From positions 1 through 64,000 of the forward strand of contig CASDRS010000011.1 in assembly GCA_949283255.1 (NCBI GenBank): a stretch of 64,000 bases of DNA, read 5' to 3'. Below are positions 26,446 through 34,053 of the stretch, piece after piece. The notes beneath the pieces were generated by a model, which was not told the origin of the DNA, did not search any database, and worked only from the letters and a program-made list of their open reading frames with translations. The position numbers and the translations under genes were made by a program. Position 1 is the first letter of the stretch. Each line of letters begins with the position of its first letter. This DNA is from an uncultured bacterium (GTDB lineage Bacteria; Cyanobacteriota; Vampirovibrionia; Gastranaerophilales; Gastranaerophilaceae).

Positions 26446-27312
26446 ATGAGTGTGCAAATTTTAGCTGAATATTTGGAATATTTGGAAGTCGAGAAGGGAC
26501 TTTCAACAAACACAATAGATGCATATCGCCGAGATTTGAGCGATTTTTGGGATTTTTGTTCCTCGAAGGGTGTTGAAGATTTAGAAAATGTTGCACGTCA
26601 GGATATAAGCTTATATATTTTAAAATTGCATGATGACAAATATTCTTCCACCAGTATTATGCGCAAGATTGCTTCTATGAGAGGGTTTTTCAAATGGTTG
26701 TGCGCAAATGGCGGTTGCAAAAGTGATCCTACATTGACAATAGAACAGCCAAAATTGCCGAAAAGACTTCCTAAGGTAATATCAGTAAAAGAAATTGAAG
26801 AGATATTGCATCAGGATTTGAACGATACTCAAAAAGTTATTATAGAACTTTTGTATGGTTGCGGTTTAAGAGTCTCTGAGCTTTCCGAATTAGATATTTC
26901 AAATATCAATATTAAGGGCAAATATCTTCAATGTTTGGGGAAAGGATCAAAAGAAAGGATTGTACCGTTGGGAAGTAAGGCTATTGCTGCACTTAAGCGG
27001 TATTTACCAAAGAGAGAGTTTATTATAAACAAGTTTAATTTGAAAGAAAATCATTTGCTTTTGACGGAAGAAGGACGGGAAATTAATCGTCAAGATATAT
27101 ATAATTTTGTTCACGAGCAAGGTAAAAAAATTCATAAAACTATATCACCGCACACTCTAAGACATAGTTTTGCGACACATTTGTTGGAAAACGGTGCTGA
27201 CTTGAGGGTTGTACAAGAGCTCCTCGGGCACAGCGACGTTTCTACAACTCAGTTATACACTCATATAAGCAAAAAACGGCTCAAGGACGTATATTTTGCA
27301 ATAAACAAATAA
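26446..27312 (+). CDS. Xer-type tyrosine recombinase
   Basis: A 288-aa XerC/XerD-like protein. The N-terminal SAM-like domain (LAEYLEYLEVEKGLSTNTID) is followed by the catalytic domain with Arg in YGCGLRVSELSELD, Lys in GKGSKERIVPLG, HTLRHSFATHLLENG (H-x-x-R), GHSDVSTT and the nucleophile Tyr in LYTHISKKRLKDVY. The length and all catalytic residues fit a chromosome-dimer resolvase, not a phage integrase. The following gene starts 21 bp later and may be co-transcribed. Confidence 0.93.
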   Translation: MSVQILAEYLEYLEVEKGLSTNTIDAYRRDLSDFWDFCSSKGVEDLENVARQDISLYILKLHDDKYSSTSIMRKIASMRGFFKWLCANGGCKSDPTLTIEQPKLPKRLPKVISVKEIEEILHQDLNDTQKVIIELLYGCGLRVSELSELDISNINIKGKYLQCLGKGSKERIVPLGSKAIAALKRYLPKREFIINKFNLKENHLLLTEEGREINRQDIYNFVHEQGKKIHKTISPHTLRHSFATHLLENGADLRVVQELLGHSDVSTTQLYTHISKKRLKDVYFAINK

Positions 27313-27333
27313 AACAGGTACGGATAAACTTAG

Positions 27334-28053
27334 ATGTTAGAAGTTTTTTTAACGGGAATAAAGCCTGATTCAGGCGTAACATTTATAACAGGAGGGCTTG
27401 CCGCAACAATGCAGAGCCTCGGTTATTCTACTGCGGTTTATCTTCCTGCTCAGACCGGTACTAGGATTAAAAACGGTTATATTCAGTCTCCTGACTTTTT
27501 GTTTATAAAGCACATGGATAAAAATATAATGACTTTTTGTTCTTACCTTTATAAGAGTAAGTATTTAGGGCTTGATGTATTTGCTGATGAAAAACTGTAT
27601 ATGGACAGAAATGTCATATTTCAGGATTATATGACGGTAGCACAACAGTTTGAGTGTTTGATAGTAAATGGTCACTCAAATATGGATGTGCCTATCGAAA
27701 AGAATTTTACGGAAGAAGAGTTGATTAATGCTATGAATATCCCTCTTATCATAGTTGCTTCTCTTCGAAATACAACGTTGGATGAAATTTTGGAGTATTT
27801 AAACCGTATTCAAACGACACCGCTCCATTTGAGAGGAGTTATTATAAACGAGTGCCCTCTGAGAAGTTTGGATTACGATGTAAGAGAAATCCAAAAGACT
27901 ATAGAACTTCGCACAGGTGTTCCGGTATTAGGTATAATTCCGCGACTTTCTACCCTAAGAGGGTTGAAACCTGAAGATTGGATAGAATATATCCTTGCTT
28001 GTACAGATGTAGAAGCACTCTTTGATATCAAAATCGCAAAGCTTAGCAGTTAA
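27334..28053 (+). CDS. BioD-like protein lacking the Walker A lysine
   Basis: A 239-aa P-loop-fold protein related to dethiobiotin synthetase or the N-terminal domain of phosphotransacetylase/CobQ-like proteins. The N-terminus aligns with BioD (FLTGIKPDSGVTFITGGLA), but the P-loop GKT is GVT. The middle has VNGHSNMDVP, and the C-terminal half shows IPLIIVASLRNTTLDEIL, LRGVIINECP and VPVLGIIPRLSTLRGL, as in BioD and DRTGG proteins. The nucleotide-binding Lys is missing, so kinase-type chemistry is doubtful. bioB is elsewhere in the window. No clear SD, so coupling to the Xer gene is possible. Confidence 0.65.
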   Translation: MLEVFLTGIKPDSGVTFITGGLAATMQSLGYSTAVYLPAQTGTRIKNGYIQSPDFLFIKHMDKNIMTFCSYLYKSKYLGLDVFADEKLYMDRNVIFQDYMTVAQQFECLIVNGHSNMDVPIEKNFTEEELINAMNIPLIIVASLRNTTLDEILEYLNRIQTTPLHLRGVIINECPLRSLDYDVREIQKTIELRTGVPVLGIIPRLSTLRGLKPEDWIEYILACTDVEALFDIKIAKLSS

Positions 28054-28064
28054 AATCTGATTTT

Positions 28065-29120
28065 TTAGCTAAAAGCTTTCTTAATTGATTCATTGTAATT
28101 AGGTCTTAGAATACCAACTTCTGTTATGATACCTGCGATTAATTCGTGCGGTGTTACATCAAATCCCGGATTAATAACGTTAACTTCAGGGGCACAAATA
28201 ATTTTACCATTAATATGTGTAACCTCTTCTCTTGAACGTTCTTCGATAACTATTTCATCACCTGTTTTTATGCTTGTATCAATAGTTGAAAGCGGTGCCG
28301 CAATATAAAAAGGTATATTGTGATATTTTGCGGCTATTGCAACTGTATATGTTCCGATTTTATTTGCTGTATCACCGTTTGCAGCAATTCTGTCCGCACC
28401 TACGACAACCATATCTATCATTTTTTTCTTCATAAAATATGAGCACATACCATCAGTGATAAGTGTTGTCGGAATACCGTCCATAGTGAGTTCCAGAGTT
28501 GTAATCCTTGCCCCCTGTTGTCTTGGCCGTGTTTCATCCGCAAAAACTTGTATTGTATTATCTTTTGCAAATGCAGATCTGACAACCCCAAGTGCAGTTC
28601 CGTATCCTACTGTTGCCAAAGCTCCGGCATTACAGTGTGTAAGGATTGTTGCGCCTTTTGGTACAACTTCAGCACCGTAGTCTCCTATTTTTTTATTGAT
28701 TTTTATATCTTCATTTTCAAGTTTTATGCCGTTTTGTTTTAACTCTTCTATAATTCCGTCAATATCGGATGTGGAATTTTTAATTACTTCTTTTTGCTTT
28801 TCTACTGCCCACATTAAGTTTACGGCTGTCGGGCGGGATGTTGCCATATAATCAGCTTTTTCAAGAAGCTTCTTTATAAATGTATCTCTGGAGAGATTTT
28901 CTTTTTTTAATTCCATAGCGTAAAGAACAACTCCGTGTGCGCCGGCGATACCTATAGCTGGTGCTCCTCTTACAATCATGGTTTTTATTGCGTCAAACAT
29001 TTCCTGACCGCTTTTTATGTCAACATATTTAAATTCGTACGGCACTTTTGTCTGATCAACCATTCTTGAACAGTTATCTACCCATTGTATTGTTCTTATT
29101 TTTGATATAAATTCACTCAT
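28065..29120 (-). CDS. mtnA: S-methyl-5-thioribose-1-phosphate isomerase
   Basis: A 351-aa aldose-ketose isomerase of the methionine salvage pathway (MTR-1-P to MTRu-1-P). Motifs: MIVRGAPAIGIAGAHG, TRPTAVNLMWAV, ILTHCNAGALATVGYG with the catalytic Cys, FADETRPRQQGARIT, and VVGADRIAANGD with the catalytic Asp. ATG 29120 has GGAGAG 7 nt upstream; a GTG 12 nt earlier is less likely. It overlaps or abuts the upstream membrane-protein gene. The eIF2B-like paralogue is excluded by the Cys and Asp motifs. Confidence 0.92.
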   Translation of the reverse strand: MSEFISKIRTIQWVDNCSRMVDQTKVPYEFKYVDIKSGQEMFDAIKTMIVRGAPAIGIAGAHGVVLYAMELKKENLSRDTFIKKLLEKADYMATSRPTAVNLMWAVEKQKEVIKNSTSDIDGIIEELKQNGIKLENEDIKINKKIGDYGAEVVPKGATILTHCNAGALATVGYGTALGVVRSAFAKDNTIQVFADETRPRQQGARITTLELTMDGIPTTLITDGMCSYFMKKKMIDMVVVGADRIAANGDTANKIGTYTVAIAAKYHNIPFYIAAPLSTIDTSIKTGDEIVIEERSREEVTHINGKIICAPEVNVINPGFDVTPHELIAGIITEVGILRPNYNESIKKAFS

Positions 29121-29131
29121 TTTTCTCTCCA

Positions 29132-29581
29132 CTATTGTCTGTTTTGCATATCTTTTATAAGTTCGGATATATAATATGTTAAAAATCCAGTAAACGCGTT
29201 AACTGTTGCGCTTAGGATTGCCAAAAATATTGATATAAATATGATAATCCACAAGCTTGCATTGTTGAGCGCAATTGCAACACCATAGTTTGCATAATAT
29301 TTAAATGCTTTCAACAAAATTATTACAAGCGGCATATATACAATGGAAAATGCCAAAAATGACATAAATCCGATAATCCCGCCAATAGCAATACTTTCCT
29401 GTATAGAATCCAATCTTAAAATTCCAACCTTAATCAAAAATCCCATTTCGATTACTGCTGAAAAGCATATTAAAATGAAAAATATCCATCCTCCAATAAA
29501 CGGGAAAACAGATAATATTCCGGCTAATATTCCGATAAAGCCGCTAATCATTAATATCAACTTAAATAAAGATATGTTCAT
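29132..29581 (-). CDS. hypothetical membrane protein upstream of mtnA
   Basis: A 149-aa protein with four predicted transmembrane helices near 5-25, 28-50, 66-90 and 108-132, and a short polar C-terminus (ISELIKDMQNRQ). No recognised family. It has an AGGTG SD and its stop lies 11 bp before the preferred mtnA start, suggesting an operon. A role in methylthio-compound transport is only a guess from context. Confidence 0.65.
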   Translation of the reverse strand: MNISLFKLILMISGFIGILAGILSVFPFIGGWIFFILICFSAVIEMGFLIKVGILRLDSIQESIAIGGIIGFMSFLAFSIVYMPLVIILLKAFKYYANYGVAIALNNASLWIIIFISIFLAILSATVNAFTGFLTYYISELIKDMQNRQ

Positions 29582-29633
29582 AAAAGCTCACCTGTCTCTT
29601 TCAAAATATTAACACAACAAAAAATATAATGCA

Positions 29634-30653
29634 TTATAATGTTTGTCGTTTAGCAACTTCTGCTCGTAAAGCTTTTACATCAGCAGACTCTCTTGCTTCT
29701 GCTGCAAGATTTTTTAATTCTTCATGATATTGTTTATAGAAATTATTAATACTGTTTGTTTCAAAATCAAGAACTTCGATTTTTTTGTTGCATTCTACGT
29801 AAGAATTTGCCTCGTCAGGGAAAATATCCGTAAGATGTAATGGTTGCATGTGCGTGAAATTTCGTTCTCTGATTGGAAGTTTTATATCAACATCTAACGT
29901 TTGGGCTTCTTTCATTGCTTTGTTAAAATCTTCCAAGGTTTCAAATTTCGTTCTGACAATCTCCATACCTTTATTTTGGTCAAATCTGTATAAATTCTTA
30001 AACGCTTCGATTTCTTCCGGATAACCCTTGTTTATTAATAAATCATTCACAAGTACAATCTTTTTAGCTGCAATTTTCTTTTGCTCTGCAGGGGCTTTAG
30101 AATTAATAAGGTTTATAAAATTCTTCCTTAATTTTCTTAGTTCTACCCATTCGCTATCTTGATTTAATTTTTGGATTTTTTCTTTTAGTAAATTTGATTG
30201 TTGATTTCTATGGGTTATTAGGGATTCTTTTAAAGTATTATTGCGCTGTTCTATTTCTTTAATTTTTTTTGATAACTCTCCAATATTTTTACATTTAATG
30301 TCAATACCGATGTTTCTTAAGTTTTCAAATAATTTTTCAGCATAAGGTTCTCTCTTAGCTTCAAACTCTGTTTTAATTTTGTTTCTCAAACGGATAACTT
30401 CCATGATGTTAACATCTTGTTCTTGAGATTTTTGTACGGCTGCTTTTGCCATACGAGATTTTATCAGGTATGCTGCTGTTCCCAAAACCGCAAGTCCGCC
30501 TAAAGAATAAAGTAAAAGTTTATTTCTGTTATTTTTTTCTTTGTTATCAGGTTGTACTTGCTGCTCGGTTGAATTTTTTGCAGTCGAAACTCCCGGCATT
30601 TGCATGTAGGCATTGCTTTTTACATTAAAAGTTGTCTGTAGTGTGTTATCCAT
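29634..30653 (-). CDS. hypothetical protein with one membrane helix and coiled coils
   Basis: A 339-aa protein that I do not recognise. It has a polar N-terminus (about 1-43), one transmembrane segment (LLLYSLGGLAVLGTAAYLI, about 46-65), then a long helical and coiled region rich in Lys/Glu (NTLKESLITHRNQQSNLLKE and others). This single-TM, low-complexity layout recurs in other hypothetical genes of the window. A TACAAT ends 6 nt before the ATG and there is no SD, so a leaderless mRNA is likely. Confidence 0.6.
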   Translation of the reverse strand: MDNTLQTTFNVKSNAYMQMPGVSTAKNSTEQQVQPDNKEKNNRNKLLLYSLGGLAVLGTAAYLIKSRMAKAAVQKSQEQDVNIMEVIRLRNKIKTEFEAKREPYAEKLFENLRNIGIDIKCKNIGELSKKIKEIEQRNNTLKESLITHRNQQSNLLKEKIQKLNQDSEWVELRKLRKNFINLINSKAPAEQKKIAAKKIVLVNDLLINKGYPEEIEAFKNLYRFDQNKGMEIVRTKFETLEDFNKAMKEAQTLDVDIKLPIRERNFTHMQPLHLTDIFPDEANSYVECNKKIEVLDFETNSINNFYKQYHEELKNLAAEARESADVKALRAEVAKRQTL

Positions 30654-30659
30654 GACGTT

Positions 30660-30665
30660 ATTGTA
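30660..30665 (-). promoter_or_regulatory. -10 box giving a likely leaderless mRNA
   Basis: On the minus strand TACAAT, then AACGTC (6 nt), then ATG at 30653. There is no SD. Confidence 0.45.
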
Positions 30666-30693
30666 AAAACCTGTGAATGTTTTTTTTTGCGTG

Positions 30694-32244
30694 TTATTTA
30701 TTTATAGAAAATTTGTCCAAAATTAAGACTTGAATTTCTCCTCCAGCCAAGTCTGTTGTTATTTTCCCTTTGCCAAGTAAAGGAACATTGTTCATAACTA
30801 CAGGAATAACTGCTGTGGTGCTAGTTAGTCTCGGTACGGAAATTTTCACATCATGTAATGTCTGACGGAAATTAAGATTACCAATTACGACAACTGTTTG
30901 CAGTTTATTAGATGATGCGTAAGCAAATACAGAAGGTGCAGATGTTTTTAAAAATCTGAAAGAACCATCTTTTAATATACTTTTTACAATTAGTTTACAC
31001 TGGTTTGCTCTGATAAATTCTTCTTTCAATTCCAAATCGCTTCCGCCAGGTTTTCTTGAGAAATTGAAGATATCGATTTTACCCCTGTGAGCAAAATAAT
31101 ATTCATCATCAGTGTATGTCTTAGGTGCTTTTTTGTTAGCCCAGAAATAAATGTATCGGTCTCCGGTTTCAAAGCCATCTACAAAATATGAGTTGATAGG
31201 CAATGTTGCGTTTAACCACATAATCATACGGCTGTAATCTCTCCCTTTTTCAAGGATAGGACTCAGTTCGTCGTGTGTCGTAAAGCTTCCTATAACACTT
31301 TTAGGTTCCCCTATTTCTTTTTCTAAAGAAAGATTCAATTTAACTTGATTTTCAAGTTCTTTTGCGGTTTTCCAATTCTTCAAGTTGAAGAAACTTCCGT
31401 AATATCCGTCAAAACCGGCTTCCAATAGCTTGTCATACGGTGTAAATACGGCTTTTGCTGTTACCGGTTCTTTCCAAGAATCAGAAGATTCTGCCAGCCA
31501 TAAGAATTCCTTATCTTTTGTTCTTGAATAATCAATCAATTCTTTCCAGAATTTTGCTGGCTTACAGTGAGCAACATCGGCTCTAATCCCGTCAACACCC
31601 AAATCCATCATTAAGTCAACATATTTTTTGTAAGCTCTCAATACATCTTGATTAACCTGATTTTCATTTCCGGCATCTAATAACCTTACATCGGTCCAGT
31701 CTGCTGGGATAATCGGTTGTCCTGCTTCATCTTTTACAAAAAGTTCCGGGCTTTGAAGAAATAAATCGTATGATCCGCAAGCTGGTACATCTACGATAAC
31801 TGCAATTCCTCTATCGTGAGCGGCTTGTATGAATTTTCTTGCTTGATCTTCTAAAGATAACCCTGATTTGTTGTTTTTAAGTTGAGGGTTCAAAGAGTCA
31901 AACCCTGCTGCTGCATATAATGAGCCTGCTGTTCCGAGGGCTTTTGTCTTGCCGACTGGGGTTATCGGAAGAACATGTATTGCGGTTACTCCTTCTGCTT
32001 GCAATTCGTTGAGTCTGTCTATAGCGTTTATGAAATTCCCGCTTTCTTCTCCTGCGTCAAAGTCAATAATGCCGTTCCCGTCTTTGTCTTTGGCGTTAAA
32101 TGTGCGGATGTTTATTTCATATATTACGGACGAGTTGTTCAAAAAATCGCTGCGTAAATTATTAATCCAAACTTCTTTTGCATCAACCTGTATAGAGGTA
32201 AACAATAATAATGAAGCAATAACCAAAAATCTTTTCATACACAT
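30694..32244 (-). CDS. secreted GH13 alpha-amylase family glycosidase
   Basis: A 516-aa protein with a signal peptide (MKRFLVIASLLLFTSIQVDA) that acts outside the cytoplasmic membrane. The GH13 barrel has IHVLPITP (region I-like), GIRADVAHCKP with the nucleophile Asp, LWLAESSD with the acid/base Glu, and SFTTHDE in place of the NHD motif. A beta-sandwich C-domain follows (about 440-516). It probably cleaves alpha-glucans. The SD GGAAGG is spaced best for the GTG/ATG at 32244, giving two extra residues. It is divergent from hemW. Confidence 0.88.
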   Translation of the reverse strand: MCMKRFLVIASLLLFTSIQVDAKEVWINNLRSDFLNNSSVIYEINIRTFNAKDKDGNGIIDFDAGEESGNFINAIDRLNELQAEGVTAIHVLPITPVGKTKALGTAGSLYAAAGFDSLNPQLKNNKSGLSLEDQARKFIQAAHDRGIAVIVDVPACGSYDLFLQSPELFVKDEAGQPIIPADWTDVRLLDAGNENQVNQDVLRAYKKYVDLMMDLGVDGIRADVAHCKPAKFWKELIDYSRTKDKEFLWLAESSDSWKEPVTAKAVFTPYDKLLEAGFDGYYGSFFNLKNWKTAKELENQVKLNLSLEKEIGEPKSVIGSFTTHDELSPILEKGRDYSRMIMWLNATLPINSYFVDGFETGDRYIYFWANKKAPKTYTDDEYYFAHRGKIDIFNFSRKPGGSDLELKEEFIRANQCKLIVKSILKDGSFRFLKTSAPSVFAYASSNKLQTVVVIGNLNFRQTLHDVKISVPRLTSTTAVIPVVMNNVPLLGKGKITTDLAGGEIQVLILDKFSINK

Positions 32245-32300
32245 TCCTTCCCTTTTGCCACTATAATATCAGATAAAATGGTCATTGGCAAGTTATATGA

Positions 32301-32306
32301 TATAAT
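32301..32306 (+). promoter_or_regulatory. -10 box giving a likely leaderless mRNA
   Basis: TATAAT, then TTAAGC (6 nt), then ATG 32313. There is no SD. Confidence 0.5.
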
Positions 32307-32312
32307 TTAAGC

Positions 32313-33401
32313 ATGGTTCAAAATGCTTATATTCACATACCTTTTTGTCGTCAAAAGTGTAATTATTGTTCTTTTGTTTCTTATCCCGAATTGGAGAAAA
32401 AAGACAGTTACATAAAAGCTTTGCTGTTTGAAATAAGTGAGAGGTATGAGGGTGAATATTTAAAGACAATTTATTTTGGCGGGGGCACTCCGTCTTTGTT
32501 GGAGATAAAAGATTTTGAAAATATTTTAGGTTTGTTAAAATTTGATGGTAATAGTGAGGTTACCGTTGAGCTTAATCCTGAATCTGTAGGAAGAGGATAT
32601 TTAAGAAAGTTAAAGGAGCTTGGAGTTAACAGGTTAAGTTTTGGGTGCCAGACTTTTGACGAGAATATTTTGAAAATTATTGGGCGTAAGCACAAGCCTT
32701 ATCAGGTTGTAGAATGTGTTAAGGAAGCTCAAAATGTTGGATATAATAATGTAAGTTTGGATTTTATTTACGGTTTGCCTGCTCAGTCAGTTGAAGGTTT
32801 TGAGGCTGATTTAAAAAAGGCGGTTGATTTGAATATTCAGCATGTCTCGCTTTATGGGCTAAAAATAGATAGCGGGTGTTATTTTTATTCTCATAGACCT
32901 GATAATCTTCCTGATGAAGATTTGCAGGCAGATATGTATTTGACGGCTTTGAATGTTATGAGAGAAAACGGCTTTAATCATTATGAGATAAGCAACTTTG
33001 CAAAAGCAGGGTTTGAATCTAAACATAATCTTAATTACTGGGATAATAATTCTTATTACGGATTTGGAGTAGGAGCTCACGGGTACACAGGTGCCGTAAG
33101 ATATTCAAACAAAGTCAGTGTCAATGATTATATTGATAATCCTAATGAGCATATAACTGAAGAAGTCCCTTCTCAAGCAGAAAAATTGGAAGAGGAGATA
33201 TTTTTAGGTTTTCGTAAGATGTCTGGGATTAATGTTGAGCAAATTAACAGGAAATTTTCTATAGACTTTGACAATGAATATAAAAATATTCTGAAAAAAT
33301 ATGTGGATTACGGTTATTTAGAAAAAACAAAAATAGGTTATCGGCTTACTGATAGCGGAATACTTGTAAGTAATGTGATTCTGGCGGATTTTTTGAACTA
33401 A
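32313..33401 (+). CDS. hemW: HemW-type radical SAM protein (heme chaperone)
   Basis: A 362-aa radical SAM protein with YIHIPFCRQKCNYCSF (C-x3-C-x2-C), TIYFGGGTPSLLE, RLSFGCQTFDENIL, VSLDFIYGLPAQS and HYEISNFAKAG. It lacks the N-terminal arm of true HemN, so it belongs to the HemW group, which binds heme and delivers it to membrane proteins. The length is typical. It is alone on its transcript and ends in a clear terminator. Whether this organism uses heme fits with hemA/hemC at the other end of the window. Confidence 0.9.
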   Translation: MVQNAYIHIPFCRQKCNYCSFVSYPELEKKDSYIKALLFEISERYEGEYLKTIYFGGGTPSLLEIKDFENILGLLKFDGNSEVTVELNPESVGRGYLRKLKELGVNRLSFGCQTFDENILKIIGRKHKPYQVVECVKEAQNVGYNNVSLDFIYGLPAQSVEGFEADLKKAVDLNIQHVSLYGLKIDSGCYFYSHRPDNLPDEDLQADMYLTALNVMRENGFNHYEISNFAKAGFESKHNLNYWDNNSYYGFGVGAHGYTGAVRYSNKVSVNDYIDNPNEHITEEVPSQAEKLEEEIFLGFRKMSGINVEQINRKFSIDFDNEYKNILKKYVDYGYLEKTKIGYRLTDSGILVSNVILADFLN

Positions 33402-33430
33402 AAAAGCCCTCTTTTAAAGAGAGCTTTTTT
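33400..33430 (+). terminator. intrinsic terminator after hemW
   Basis: GCCCTCTTT and AAAGAGAGC form a 9-bp stem with one mismatch, flanked by an A-run and a T-run, so it can work in both directions between hemW and the convergent 136-aa gene. Confidence 0.8.
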
Positions 33431-33472
33431 ATAAATATATTTTATGGTTTCAGCTGTCTAGCCTGCAACTTC

Positions 33473-33883
33473 TTAAGCAACTTCTTCAGCAGCTTCTGTT
33501 GCAGCTTTTGCACCTTTACTTGTGAATTTTGAAATCAAATGAGTGTCAAGAAATTCGCCAGGTTTGATAAGAGCTTTTTTAACACCTGCTAAGAAACCTT
33601 TAGCTTCCGGCAACAACCATTTATCACCTTTCCATTTGTAAAGTCCGAATGATGCACCCGCAAGTACAACTAAACCGCCAACTACCTTACCGATAGTTTT
33701 TAAAACGCTACCTTTTTTCTCAGCTTTATCTGCAACTTTGTTTTCAGGGCTGATATCTACTTTATCAGGTTCGTCAGCCGGTGCTGAATATTTACCTGGA
33801 GCGCCGATAATATCAGCTTTATTATCAGTTTCGCCTCTAAACGATACTCTAGGATTACTAAACGAAATTGGACTTAAACTCAT
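33473..33883 (-). CDS. small membrane-anchored hypothetical with FRG motif
   Basis: A 136-aa protein. The N-terminus is ISFSNPRVSFRGETDNK, with the short 'SFRG' motif also seen in other hypotheticals here. An acidic linker and one hydrophobic helix (TIGKVVGGLVVLAGASFGLY, about 66-85) follow, then an amphipathic Ala/Lys-rich tail. No family known to me. Good SD (AAGGAGG). Probably lineage-specific; the function is unknown. Confidence 0.65.
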   Translation of the reverse strand: MSLSPISFSNPRVSFRGETDNKADIIGAPGKYSAPADEPDKVDISPENKVADKAEKKGSVLKTIGKVVGGLVVLAGASFGLYKWKGDKWLLPEAKGFLAGVKKALIKPGEFLDTHLISKFTSKGAKAATEAAEEVA

Positions 33884-34053
33884 AGGAAAAACCTCCTTTT
33901 AATTACACACCTTATACCTAATGAAAAACGACTTATGTTATAATTTTGTCTAAAAAATGATTAAAATACAATTTTTGTTACAAAAATTTACATTAATTTT
34001 GGAATAATTTTAAACTATGTGTACTCTATATTATTGGAAGGAGAAATAGGAAC

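Noticed and set aside
29625-29638. TATAATGCATTATA palindrome as an operator
   Set aside because: It lies across the 3' end of the 339-aa gene and, with the following T-run on the minus strand, is more simply an AT-rich terminator; too weak to list.
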